From Marinicella sediminis (GTDB lineage: Bacteria > Pseudomonadota > Gammaproteobacteria > Xanthomonadales > Marinicellaceae): a stretch of DNA of 64,000 nt. Shown piece after piece: positions 35,016-43,434 of this stretch. A model generated the notes under the pieces. The model was not told where the DNA came from. It was given only the letters and a program-made list of their open reading frames with translations, and ran no database searches. The position numbers were made by a program, and so were the translations under genes. Position 1 is the stretch's first letter. Every line of letters starts with the position of its first letter. Location of the stretch: the NCBI RefSeq assembly GCF_002000055.1, contig NZ_MVBD01000001.1, forward strand, positions 467,048 through 531,047, read 5' to 3'.

Positions 35016-35097
35016 GGAAATATGAAAAATATCATTGACCCGGCCGGATTACTGGCTAAGATGAATAAAGCCCGGAAGCGCTGTAAGATCAGCCAGA

Positions 35098-35178
35098 CAC
35101 ACCGACTCCTTTGATGAGTCAGGGTGCAGCAAAAAGCCGAGCACAGTTCTTAAGCAACTGTTTTCATGCGTTTTGCTG
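35098..35178 (+). other. Structured region in the tetR leader
   Basis: Two stem regions follow each other. The first is a hairpin with GACTC (35104-35108) and GAGTC (35116-35120), extended by ACC/GGT pairs. The second is an outer stem CAGCAAAA (35127-35134) with TTTTGCTG (35171-35178), enclosing an inner perfect hairpin ACAGTT (35143-35148) and AACTGT (35156-35161). It lies 80-160 bases upstream of the tetR ATG. It may be a structured 5' leader, a small RNA or an attenuator; no known family is recognised. Confidence 0.4.
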
Positions 35179-35258
35179 AAGAGAGCCGGCATGAATTACA
35201 TTGTTCATGCTTAAACACATGCAATGATCCCCAGGGTCATTCCTTATTTTATGACGAT

Positions 35259-35855
35259 ATGAAAACCAGCTCCAAGAAAAAATCATTGAATCCAGCTGAC
35301 TGGGAAGCCGCTACCCTTGATGTCATCGCCCACCAGGGTGTCAGTGCAGTGGCTGTAGAGAACATCGCAAAAGATCTGGGGGTGACCAAAGGCAGCTTTT
35401 ACTGGCATTTTGCCAATCGCAAAGACCTGATCATCAGTGCACTGAAAAGTTGGCAACGCGATGACAGGGCGGTGATTAAAGAAAAAATCTGGTCCATAAA
35501 AGATCCACAGGAACGGCTGAATGCCTGGTTTTCACTGAGTGCGCAACCGTTGCAGAGTCATTTGATCTATGCCACTTTACTGGCGGACCGGCAACATGAT
35601 TATGTGGCCAAGTTGCTCAAAGAGGTGACCATGGAACGTCTGGCTTATCTGCAAAAATCGTACCAGGCCATTGGTTACCCGGAAGACCAGGCAAAACAAC
35701 AGGCCTTGTTGGCTTATTCTGTCTATGTGGGCTATCTGCATATGGCAAAAACCCTGCATGGAAAGTTCAAGGACACCGACAACATTGAAAGTTATGCCAG
35801 GTATGTGGCCGGGCAATTGATCCCGTCTGGTAAAAAGCCGGCCGCTGAGGGTTGA
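35259..35855 (+). CDS. TetR-family transcriptional regulator
   Basis: A 198-residue regulator. The DNA-binding domain covers residues about 12-58 with the helix-turn-helix 'AVENIAKDLGVTKGSFYWHFANRKDLI', a typical TetR signature. The C-terminal ligand and dimer domain (about 65-190) is helical. It is divergent from fadE with shared palindromic DNA between them, so it is a good candidate for an acyl-CoA-responsive repressor of beta-oxidation. It has no close similarity by eye to FadR (GntR family). ATG at 35259 is chosen because upstream in-frame starts give an unlikely Cys-rich extension through the structured leader. Confidence 0.9.
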   Translation: MKTSSKKKSLNPADWEAATLDVIAHQGVSAVAVENIAKDLGVTKGSFYWHFANRKDLIISALKSWQRDDRAVIKEKIWSIKDPQERLNAWFSLSAQPLQSHLIYATLLADRQHDYVAKLLKEVTMERLAYLQKSYQAIGYPEDQAKQQALLAYSVYVGYLHMAKTLHGKFKDTDNIESYARYVAGQLIPSGKKPAAEG

Positions 35856-36040
35856 GGACAGGCCGGGTAGCAGCACATGCCAGCGATCTGTAAGATCAGG
35901 AGTAAGTGTCTGAAGAATGGACTGAATTGGAGCAGGAAAGTTGCTCAAATGAGGTAAAAAGAGGCTTGTTAATCACTGGCTTATTTGCTAACATCGGCAC
36001 AGATACGATATGAATCCTGCACATAAATAATAAAAACATC

Positions 36041-36940
36041 ATGATGCGCCACCTGACAACACTGTTTTTGATCGCCTTTGCTGCCAATGCGGCTGCGCAG
36101 GTTATGGCTTATTCTGTGGCGGATGATAACTTTGAATTTCCTGACCATCTGGTAGCAATCAACCTGGAAACCGGCGAGTTTACCAGTATGGGTCAAATCA
36201 GTGATCCTTACATTGCACTTGAGGGATTGGCGATTTCCGAGAACGGCACACTCTATGGTGCCGATGACAACACCAAAACCCTGGTGCAGATTGCCATCAA
36301 TGAAGCACAGGCTTTTCCAGTGGCTAATGTCAACCAGAACTTCGGTTTTGGGTCGGTGCCGGAAAGCTATGATTTTGGCATGACTTTTTCTTGTGGTAAC
36401 AAACTCAACATGGTGGTTAAACACACGGGAGAATTGTACTCGGTGAATGTCATGACAGGAGCGGCCACTCTGGTGGGCGACACTGGCCACAACTTTACGT
36501 CATTGGCTGCCTGGGGCGAAGATCTGTATGCAGTGGCATCTGGTGATTTTAATCTCTATCAAATCAACCCCACCACAGCTGAAGCCACATTGGTTGGTCC
36601 ATTGGGTGACCTTGGTGGTGACATTGAACTGAATGGATCCGGATTGGCATTTGATGAAAACGGCCAATTGTGGATGGCGATCAATTTGCGCCTCTCAGAT
36701 CCACTGAATCCCTTCCCGTCAAGAATATTTCAGGTCAATACCGAGTCTGGTGCGGCTGAACTGATTTCAGAAACCCTGGTTGGCATTGAGTCACTGGCCA
36801 TTACCGGACCAGTGGGTTGTGAAAATGTCAGGGGTCCGCAAGACATTCCGGTCAATACCTTGAGCTATCCAGCGTTGCTGACCATGTTACTGGCCATGCT
36901 GGCCTTCGGTGGTTTGGCGTTCAACAGACCATCCAGCTGA
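36041..36940 (+). CDS. Secreted beta-propeller-like protein with IPTL-CTERM-type sorting tail
   Basis: A 299-residue exported protein. The signal peptide ends near AAAQ (about residue 20). The body contains repeated 'L..INL.TGE...MG' and 'LYGADD', 'LYSVNVMTGAATLVG', 'LYQINPTTAEATLVG' units, suggesting a beta-propeller like those of DUF4394 or NHL-type proteins. The C-terminus has a short IP-containing motif (DIPVNTLSYPAL), a hydrophobic helix and an Arg near the end (FNRPSS). This is the organisation of IPTL-CTERM/PEP-CTERM sorting signals, which are processed by exosortase-like enzymes. No such enzyme gene is in the window. Either ATG (36041 or 36044) may be used. Confidence 0.78.
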   Translation: MMRHLTTLFLIAFAANAAAQVMAYSVADDNFEFPDHLVAINLETGEFTSMGQISDPYIALEGLAISENGTLYGADDNTKTLVQIAINEAQAFPVANVNQNFGFGSVPESYDFGMTFSCGNKLNMVVKHTGELYSVNVMTGAATLVGDTGHNFTSLAAWGEDLYAVASGDFNLYQINPTTAEATLVGPLGDLGGDIELNGSGLAFDENGQLWMAINLRLSDPLNPFPSRIFQVNTESGAAELISETLVGIESLAITGPVGCENVRGPQDIPVNTLSYPALLTMLLAMLAFGGLAFNRPSS

Positions 36941-37001
36941 TAATCGCGTGCTGTCACTGGCACGATCTGCAGTTGAATTTTTGAGTCACGACCCCCTTTT
37001 T

Positions 37002-37018
37002 GACAATCACTGATTGTC
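37002..37018. promoter_or_regulatory. Perfect palindrome upstream of tatA
   Basis: GACAATCA (37002-37009) and TGATTGTC (37011-37018) are perfect 8-bp arms around a single C. It overlaps TTGACA at 37000-37005, a consensus -35 hexamer, though no good -10 sits at the ideal distance. It lies 83 bases before tatA and 62 bases after the preceding gene. It could be an operator or a transcription stop; no U-tract follows directly. Confidence 0.45.
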
Positions 37019-37100
37019 TGTAATTTCTTGAACAGGTTCTTTTTATTTACTGTGAATCCAAGTTAAAATAAACGGTTCACATCACGCGAACGAGGCACTT

Positions 37101-37313
37101 ATGGGATTTGGTTTAAAAGAGTTAGTTGTAATTTTGATCATTGTGGCATTGCTGTTTGGCACCAAGAAGCTGAAGAACATTGGCAGTGACCTTGGCGGTG
37201 CCATCAAAGGCTTCAAAAAGGGTATCGCTGAAGAAGAGCCTCAAGAATTGGATGATCAATCCAAAACAGATGAGGTAAAAGCGACTCAGGCCGAAGAAAA
37301 GGTCAGTAAGTAA
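37101..37313 (+). CDS. tatA: Sec-independent protein translocase subunit TatA
   Basis: A 70-residue protein with a single N-terminal membrane helix ([18 protein letters not shown], residues 7-24), the conserved FG hinge, an amphipathic helix ([18 protein letters not shown]) and an acidic, disordered tail. TatA multimers form the passage for folded Tat substrates. First gene of tatABC, six bases before tatB. The Tat-like signal of the TRAP binding protein at 28955 is a possible client. Confidence 0.95.
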   Translation: MGFGLKELVVILIIVALLFGTKKLKNIGSDLGGAIKGFKKGIAEEEPQELDDQSKTDEVKATQAEEKVSK

Positions 37314-37319
37314 TCACCC

Positions 37320-37643
37320 ATGTTCGATATTGGCTTCACAGAACTGCTGGTGATTTTTGTGGTTGCATTGTTGGTCGTTGGTCCGGAGCAACTGCCTGTG
37401 GTGGCCAAGAAAGTTGGCTTGTATCTGGGTAAAATGCGCCGCTCATTTCAGGCCATAAAGGATGAAGTGGAACAGGAGCTGGAGATTGAAGCTGTCAAAG
37501 CACAGTTGAAGGAAAAAGCCATGCTGGCAGAAGCCAAAGAAATTGAGGAAGAACTCACCAAAACCATTGAGGTCATCAAGCAGACCGATGAAGAAACCAG
37601 AAAAGTAACCCATGAATCCACCAATCAACAGGATAAAGTTTAA
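37320..37643 (+). CDS. tatB: Sec-independent protein translocase subunit TatB
   Basis: A 107-residue protein with the TatB pattern: 'MFDIGFTELLVIFVVALLVVGPEQLP' holds the membrane helix with the conserved Glu8 and the GP hinge, followed by a long charged amphipathic and coiled-coil region (about 30-95). TatB sits with TatC in the complex that recognises twin-arginine signals. Three bases separate it from tatC. Confidence 0.95.
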   Translation: MFDIGFTELLVIFVVALLVVGPEQLPVVAKKVGLYLGKMRRSFQAIKDEVEQELEIEAVKAQLKEKAMLAEAKEIEEELTKTIEVIKQTDEETRKVTHESTNQQDKV

Positions 37644-37646
37644 TTC

Positions 37647-38381
37647 ATGACAGACCAGGAACAATCATTGGTTTCTCACCTGGTTGAATTGAGAAGTCGT
37701 CTTATCAAAGCGGTGATGACGATGTTGATACTCATTGTGGTCATGTTTCCTTTTGCTGGAGAAATCTATACCCTGATTGCCAGTCCGGTGATCAACAATC
37801 TGGCTCAAGGGACTGAGATGATTGCAACCGGAGTGTTGTCTCCGTTTTTAACACCTTTTAAAATGGTTATCATATTGGCAGTGATCATCAGTATGCCAAT
37901 GATCATTTACCAAATGTGGGCCTTTGTCGCTCCTGGTTTATACAAAAGTGAAAAACGGGTGGCCACACCCATATTGATCTCCTCTATTGTGCTGTTTTAT
38001 ATGGGCTGTGCTTTCGCCTATTTCGTGGTGTTTCCGATCATCTTTGTTTTTTTGCCAGGGATTGCTCCTGAAGGTGTGGCATACATGCCTGACATCAATT
38101 CTTACCTCGATATCGTGGTGCGCCTGTTTTTCGCATTCGGCCTGGCATTTGAAATTCCAGTGGCTGTGATCATCCTGATTATGCTGGGTGTGACATCTGC
38201 AGAAAAACTGGCCAAATCACGGCCTTATGTCATTGTGGGTATTTTCGTTGTTGCCATGTTACTCACACCACCTGACCCCAGTACACAAATCTTACTGGCC
38301 ATTCCCATGTGGCTGCTTTTTGAGTTCGGCCTGCTGATGGGCCAGGCATTGAAAAAAAAATCACAAAAGGCAAATCAATGA
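37647..38381 (+). CDS. tatC: Sec-independent protein translocase subunit TatC
   Basis: A 244-residue membrane protein with six helices. The conserved N-terminal 'SLVSHLVELRSRLIKA' (cytoplasmic, signal recognition), the 'PGLYKSEKR' loop with the functionally important Glu, and 'LTPPDPSTQ' between the last helices are all present. The short basic tail is normal. It completes tatABC; no tatD follows. Confidence 0.96.
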   Translation: MTDQEQSLVSHLVELRSRLIKAVMTMLILIVVMFPFAGEIYTLIASPVINNLAQGTEMIATGVLSPFLTPFKMVIILAVIISMPMIIYQMWAFVAPGLYKSEKRVATPILISSIVLFYMGCAFAYFVVFPIIFVFLPGIAPEGVAYMPDINSYLDIVVRLFFAFGLAFEIPVAVIILIMLGVTSAEKLAKSRPYVIVGIFVVAMLLTPPDPSTQILLAIPMWLLFEFGLLMGQALKKKSQKANQ

Positions 38382-38418
38382 TCAGCCTGGCACACCGCAT
38401 AACCCAATGAACTGAATT

Positions 38419-41049
38419 ATGAATCCCTCAAAACAAGTCATCTACAGAAAAGATTATCAACCCCCACATTATTGGGTTCGTTCAGTGGACCTTGCCTTTC
38501 TGGTCAATCAGCAGGACACCATAGTCAAAGCCAGGATGGTGTTCGAACAAAATCATGAGGCCAGCGGCAATGATTTATTCCTCAATGGCGTTGATTTGGA
38601 TTTAATCCACCTGGCAATTGATGGAACAGAGTTACCAGAAAAAGCCTATGAAAAGACCAATCAAGGCATACTGCTGACAGATTTGCCTGCAGATTTCACC
38701 CTGACCACCGAGGTCAGGATTTTCCCGGCCAGTAACACGGCACTGGAAGGCTTGTATCAGTCTGGTGCTTTTTTTCTGACTCAATGTGAAGCAGAAGGGT
38801 TTCGAAAAATCACCTACTATCCAGATCGTCCAGATGTATTGGCACCATTCACAGTGACCATCATTGCGGATAAGGAGAAGTACCCTGTACTGCTGTCCAA
38901 TGGTAATCAGATCAGTTCAGGTGACCTGGCGGATGGCAGACACTATACCAAATGGTTGGATCCACATCCCAAACCCAGTTATCTGTTTGCTCTGGTGGCA
39001 GGTACACTGGCTCACATTGAACAATCATTCACCACTTCAGAAGGCCGTGAAGTTGCACTGCGGATATTTACAGAAAAAAACAACATCGATGCCTGTGATT
39101 TTGCCATGCAATCATTGATCAATTCAATGCGCTGGGATGAAGAACGTTTTGGTTTGGCTTACGATCTGGATGAATACAACATTGTGGCAACAGATGATTT
39201 CAACATGGGTGCCATGGAAAACAAAGGCCTCAATATTTTTAATACCAAATATGTGTTGGCCAAACAGGACACGGCAACCGATCAGGATTTCATCAACGTT
39301 GAAGCCGTGATCGGTCATGAATACTTTCATAACTGGACTGGAAACAGGGTGACTTGCAGGGATTGGTTTCAGTTATCTCTCAAAGAGGGGTTAACGGTTT
39401 TTCGTGATCAGGAATTCACAGCTGACTTGCAATCACGGGCAGTTAAGCGAATTGAGGATGTGCGTTATTTGCGGGCTGCTCAGTTTGCTGAAGATGCTTC
39501 GCCTATGTCACATTCGGTGCGCCCGGATTCATACATGGAAATCAACAACTTTTATACCTTGACGGTATACGAAAAAGGCGCTGAAGTGGTGAGGTTGTAC
39601 CACACTTTGTTGGGTGAGGAAGGGTTTCAGAAGGGCATGCAACTTTATTTCAAAAGACATGACGGATCAGCGGCCAGTTGTAATGATTTTCGCAGAGCCA
39701 TGGCTGATGCCAATGACGTCGATTTACAGCAGTTTGAGTTGTGGTATTCACAAAATGGAACCCCACAAGTATACGTGAATGAAATTTATGATGCCAAAGC
39801 CAAAACCCATAGCATAGAGTTCCGACAGCTGGCACCACCCAATCATCAGGGTGATGGGCCATGGCAAGCCATGCACATTCCGGTCAAACTGGCTTTGTAT
39901 GATCCATCTGGCCAGCCATTGAGTCTGAATGAGCAGGGTGATGAACAGTTGATTTACGAATTACGGGAAGCGCAGCAAATCCTGGTGATCAGAGGTGTTG
40001 AACAAGAACCGGTATCGTCCTTGTTGCAGTCTTTTTCGGCGCCGGTGATGTTGTTCAGACAGATCACGCCACAACAACTGGCCTTTCTCATGAAGCATGA
40101 TCGTGATGAGTTCAATCGATGGGATGCGGCGCATCAGATGCAGGCTCAGATCATCATGGCCAGGTATAAGGCGATGTTGCAGGAAAAGAGCTATTCATGT
40201 CCGGATTATTTTCTCGAGTCATTCAGGCATTTGTTGCTCGATCAGCACAGTGATCCTGCGCTGATTGCTGAGGCACTGACCCTACCCTCATTGAAATCAA
40301 TGACCAATCAGCTCAAAGATGTGAACATCCTGTTGCTGCATGAAGCCAAAGAATGGTTAGTTAAACACATTGTTCAATCCCTTGAAGTTGAGCTACTGTC
40401 TGTTTATAACCAAAATTTCAGCACCGAACCTTACGCTGTCAATTCCACCCAGGTGGCCAAAAGGTCCCTGAAAAATCGTTGTTTGTGGTACCTGATGCAA
40501 GGTGGTAAAAAAGACATGGCCAGGCTGGCCATGGAACAGTATCATCAGGCCAACAATTATACCGATCGGATGACAGCTTTGACCCTGATCACCCATCAAC
40601 AGGTTCCGGGTTTTGAAGACTTATTGGGTGAATACTTTACCGAATGGCAGAACAATGCCCTGGTGATCAATAAGTGGTTGTCTGTACAAGCCACCATTCC
40701 ATCAGAAGATACGCTTCATCGTGTCAAACAGTTGATGGAGTTACCTGTCTTTTCATTGAAAAACCCCAATGCCGTACGCAGTTTAATTGGGGCATTCTGT
40801 GGTGCCAATGTCACCCGGTTTCATGCCAGTGATGGATCCGGGTATCAATTCCTGGCTGATCAGGTCATTGCCCTGGATCAGTTGAATCCACAAATCGCAG
40901 CCAGGTTGGTGAGCTTGTTCAATGATTTCAAGCAATTTCATAGTGAAACCCAGGAAGCGATGCGTGAAGCCATGCAACGGATCCATTCAGTACAGGGGTT
41001 GTCGGCCAATGTGTTTGAAATTGTAAATAAAGCTTTGAATCAAGCCTGA
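38419..41049 (+). CDS. pepN: Aminopeptidase N
   Basis: An 876-residue M1-family zinc aminopeptidase, the length of E. coli PepN. GAMENKG (about 264-270) binds the substrate N-terminus. HEYFH (about 299-303) with the distal Glu in 'LKEGLTVFRDQEF' (about 322) forms the zinc site. The C-terminal half is the helical PepN-type domain. The enzyme is cytoplasmic and trims N-terminal residues from peptides, complementing the secreted S9 and M61-like peptidases in this window. No signal peptide is present. Confidence 0.97.
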   Translation: MNPSKQVIYRKDYQPPHYWVRSVDLAFLVNQQDTIVKARMVFEQNHEASGNDLFLNGVDLDLIHLAIDGTELPEKAYEKTNQGILLTDLPADFTLTTEVRIFPASNTALEGLYQSGAFFLTQCEAEGFRKITYYPDRPDVLAPFTVTIIADKEKYPVLLSNGNQISSGDLADGRHYTKWLDPHPKPSYLFALVAGTLAHIEQSFTTSEGREVALRIFTEKNNIDACDFAMQSLINSMRWDEERFGLAYDLDEYNIVATDDFNMGAMENKGLNIFNTKYVLAKQDTATDQDFINVEAVIGHEYFHNWTGNRVTCRDWFQLSLKEGLTVFRDQEFTADLQSRAVKRIEDVRYLRAAQFAEDASPMSHSVRPDSYMEINNFYTLTVYEKGAEVVRLYHTLLGEEGFQKGMQLYFKRHDGSAASCNDFRRAMADANDVDLQQFELWYSQNGTPQVYVNEIYDAKAKTHSIEFRQLAPPNHQGDGPWQAMHIPVKLALYDPSGQPLSLNEQGDEQLIYELREAQQILVIRGVEQEPVSSLLQSFSAPVMLFRQITPQQLAFLMKHDRDEFNRWDAAHQMQAQIIMARYKAMLQEKSYSCPDYFLESFRHLLLDQHSDPALIAEALTLPSLKSMTNQLKDVNILLLHEAKEWLVKHIVQSLEVELLSVYNQNFSTEPYAVNSTQVAKRSLKNRCLWYLMQGGKKDMARLAMEQYHQANNYTDRMTALTLITHQQVPGFEDLLGEYFTEWQNNALVINKWLSVQATIPSEDTLHRVKQLMELPVFSLKNPNAVRSLIGAFCGANVTRFHASDGSGYQFLADQVIALDQLNPQIAARLVSLFNDFKQFHSETQEAMREAMQRIHSVQGLSANVFEIVNKALNQA

Positions 41050-41148
41050 GAAGACAATGTGATCATGACTTGTTTGTGGCTGTAAGTGGTTGCTTAATCC
41101 AAAATACGGGATAAAATAAGCATAATATTCCAATTAATAAATCATTGT

Positions 41149-42060
41149 ATGCACTTTCCTACCATCAAACAGCTTCGATATTTCAATGCCCTGGTTGAGC
41201 ACAACCATTTTGGTAAAGCCGCTGAAAGTTGTTTTGTTTCACAATCAGCCTTCAGTGTGGCCATCAAAGAACTGGAAAATTCGCTTGGTGGCCAGCTGGT
41301 TGACCGCACCAATAAAAACGTCACCGTGAGTAATCTGGGACGAGAAATCTATCAGCAGTCACAGGTTGTAATGTCAGAAATGAAAAAACTGGTGGACATG
41401 GCTCATGGTAACCTGTCTCCACTGTCCGGTCAGTTGTCAGTGGGCATGATACCTACCATAGGTCCATTTGTTATGCCCGAGTTACTGCCATACCTGAACA
41501 CGCATTATCCGCAACTGGACCTGGAGATTCATGAAGGCAAATCATCAGACATTTATGATCAGTTGATGCGCGGTCAACTCGATGTTATTTTGCTGGCATT
41601 GCCTTATGAAATGCGCAGTGTGGAAACCCTGACACTCTTCAAGGATAAATTCCGCCTGATCAGTTCAGTTGGAAACCAATGGCTCAAAGGCCGGACATTT
41701 AATATTGAAGATGTTGGTGATGGATCGGTGCTTTTACTCGACGATGGTCATTGCTTAAGGGATCATGCCATCAGTGCCTGCCACATCAAAAACGTCGACA
41801 AAGTCAGTCATTTTACGGCCAGCAGTTTGTTGACCCTGGTGGAAATGGTCAAGCAGGACCTGGGTGTCAGTTTCATTCCTGAAATGGCCTTGAAGCTGCC
41901 GCTTTTCAGCAATGATGAAATACAAGTGGATGCGTTGGAGTTTGATGCTTATCGGGAAATCGGTCTGGCCTGGAGAAAAGGCAGCATGCGCAGCAAAGAA
42001 TTTGCCATGCTTGGTGACTGTTTGATGGCTTCGATTTCAGATAAAATCAAATTGTATTAA
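41149..42060 (+). CDS. oxyR: OxyR, LysR-family hydrogen peroxide sensor
   Basis: A 303-residue LysR-type regulator with an N-terminal winged helix (about 4-63: 'FGKAAESCFVSQSAFSVAIKELENSLG') and a substrate-like domain. It is called OxyR because both redox cysteines are present with the exact spacing: Cys202 and Cys211 in 'DDGHCLRDHAISAC', followed by 'HFTASSLLTLVEMV', as in E. coli Cys199/Cys208. Peroxide forms a disulfide that turns the protein into an activator. No katG, ahpC or dps gene is adjacent; the next gene encodes a CsbD-like stress protein 70 bases downstream. Confidence 0.94.
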   Translation: MHFPTIKQLRYFNALVEHNHFGKAAESCFVSQSAFSVAIKELENSLGGQLVDRTNKNVTVSNLGREIYQQSQVVMSEMKKLVDMAHGNLSPLSGQLSVGMIPTIGPFVMPELLPYLNTHYPQLDLEIHEGKSSDIYDQLMRGQLDVILLALPYEMRSVETLTLFKDKFRLISSVGNQWLKGRTFNIEDVGDGSVLLLDDGHCLRDHAISACHIKNVDKVSHFTASSLLTLVEMVKQDLGVSFIPEMALKLPLFSNDEIQVDALEFDAYREIGLAWRKGSMRSKEFAMLGDCLMASISDKIKLY

Positions 42061-42090
42061 CATCTGTTCCACGGAAACTTCATGAGGTCT

Positions 42091-42104
42091 TGATATAATT
42101 ATCA
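42091..42104 (+). promoter_or_regulatory. Extended -10 promoter of csbD with overlapping inverted repeat
   Basis: TATAAT at 42094-42099 is preceded by TGA, giving an extended -10. No clear -35 lies upstream (ACGGAA at 17 bp). The same bases form TGATA (42091-42095) and TATCA (42100-42104), an inverted repeat centred on the -10. Weak -35 with extended -10 is common for stress (sigma S-type) promoters. Confidence 0.55.
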
Positions 42105-42129
42105 GCTCTTTATTTTTGGAGAATAAATC

Positions 42130-42333
42130 ATGAACTGGGACAGAATTGAAGGCCAATGGGAACAATTCAAAGCAGATGCCCGCATTGAATGGGGGCAATT
42201 CACTGATGATGAATTGGAAGTGATCGCCGGAAAAAAAGACAAACTGGCAGGTATGATCCAGGAAAAATACGGCCTCGGTAAGGACAAAGCCGAACAGGCT
42301 GTTGAGGAGTGGAAGGAAAAGCTCACCAGTTGA
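42130..42333 (+). CDS. CsbD-family small stress protein
   Basis: A 67-residue charged protein of the CsbD/YjbJ family: 'MNWDRIEGQWEQFKADARIEWGQFTDDEL' and 'GKKDKLAGMIQEKYGLGKDKAEQAVEEW' are the standard landmarks. Family members are abundant general-stress proteins (under sigma B in Bacillus, sigma S in enterics) of unknown molecular function. GGAG lies 8 bases before the ATG. It has its own promoter and a strong terminator, so it is a single-gene unit next to oxyR. Confidence 0.92.
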   Translation: MNWDRIEGQWEQFKADARIEWGQFTDDELEVIAGKKDKLAGMIQEKYGLGKDKAEQAVEEWKEKLTS

Positions 42334-42358
42334 TTCAACGGCAAAGGTTGGCCAAATC

Positions 42359-42386
42359 ATAAACCACCGCAATCGCGGTGGTTTAT
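42359..42386. terminator. Bidirectional terminator between csbD and the RND operon
   Basis: Perfect 10-bp stem AAACCACCGC (42361-42370) and GCGGTGGTTT (42375-42384), extended by AT pairs to 42359 and 42386. The plus strand continues ATTTCATT and the minus strand ATGATTT. It lies between the stop codons of csbD (42333) and the convergent efflux adaptor gene (42388). Confidence 0.85.
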
Positions 42387-42387
42387 T

Positions 42388-43434
42388 TCATTCTAAGATG
42401 ATGACATTTTGTTGGTCACGCAACCGCTCATTACCCCTTGTGACCACCAGGTCTCCAGGCTCGACGGCACCAGTTACGGTAATCAAGTCACCTTCTGCCA
42501 AGCCTGTCGATACAGCAATTTTGATGGCTGCGTTGTCCCTGATGATAAAAATGTGTGCACCTTGCCTGCGGAGCACCAGTGCGTCTCTCGGCACAGCGGT
42601 GACTGTTTGTGGCAAACTTTCAGGTACTTTCAGTTGAATGGGCTCGCCTGGTAACAATTGGTCTGAATGATCTTTCAGGTGAACCTGAATTTGTCTGCTG
42701 TCAGAAGTGGCTGCGGGAATGAATCGTTCAACAGTTGCCTGATAAGTCTTACCCCGGCTGTCCACGTATTGCCATTGATTACCAATCTGGATGACTTCTT
42801 TCATTTTGAAAGGCAGCTGGGCAATGATCTCAAGGTCATCTGAGGACATGATTTCGAGTAAATTCTGTCCTGCATTCAGGTACTGCCCTGGTTGGGCAAT
42901 TTGTTGGGTCACGAAGCCATTAAATGGCGCTTTGGGAGTGAGTTTACTGATGTCATTCTGTAGCTGTTCCAGGCGGGACCTGGCTTGATTGAGGTCAGCT
43001 TTGGCGGTTTTCAGATCAGCATTGTTTTTATCCAGGGCGGTGCCTGAAGTCAGATTTTTGGTTTCCAATGATTGCAGACGAACAGCCTCAGACTGCAAAA
43101 ACTCCACTTGTGCCAGTTGACTGTCAATGGCACCCTTCAGCTCAGCCACACGCAGGGCATACTCTTCATCTGCGATCAGTCCGAGGGGTTCGCCGGCGTT
43201 GACAATCTGACCCACATTGGCGATTTCAATCACCCGACCGCTTGATTCGGCTTGAATGGTGGTGATGAATCTGGCTTTTGAGTAAGCGGCCACCAATCGG
43301 GTAGGGGCCATTTCCATTGCCACGACCTCTGTGACTTGTACCGTGGCAGGCGGTGGCCCCTGTTGAGCATGCAGAGAAGCGACAGCGAACAAGAAAAAGA
43401 GGGACATCCATATGTTATTTTTAAACGGTTGCAC
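42388..43434 (-). CDS. RND efflux periplasmic adaptor (membrane fusion protein)
   Basis: A 348-residue HlyD/AcrA-type adaptor with a signal peptide (cleavage near LHAQ, residue 24). The order is a lipoyl half 'ESSGRVIEIANVGQIVNAGEPLGLI', a helical hairpin (about 90-155), the second lipoyl half 'APFNGFVTQQIAQPGQYLNAGQ', then the beta-barrel and membrane-proximal domains ending 'GDLVVTRGNERL'. It has no lipobox, so it is probably not lipid-anchored. It overlaps the end of the permease gene by 14 bases and would link it to a TolC-like channel encoded elsewhere. Confidence 0.93.
   Translation of the reverse strand: MQPFKNNIWMSLFFLFAVASLHAQQGPPPATVQVTEVVAMEMAPTRLVAAYSKARFITTIQAESSGRVIEIANVGQIVNAGEPLGLIADEEYALRVAELKGAIDSQLAQVEFLQSEAVRLQSLETKNLTSGTALDKNNADLKTAKADLNQARSRLEQLQNDISKLTPKAPFNGFVTQQIAQPGQYLNAGQNLLEIMSSDDLEIIAQLPFKMKEVIQIGNQWQYVDSRGKTYQATVERFIPAATSDSRQIQVHLKDHSDQLLPGEPIQLKVPESLPQTVTAVPRDALVLRRQGAHIFIIRDNAAIKIAVSTGLAEGDLITVTGAVEPGDLVVTRGNERLRDQQNVIILE

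Noticed and set aside
35081..35899. 12-base direct repeats (CTGTAAGATCAG) flanking tetR as target-site duplication of a transposon
   Set aside because: There are no inverted-repeat ends or transposase between them, and tetR is functionally matched to fadE. The repeat is noted with the structured leader instead.
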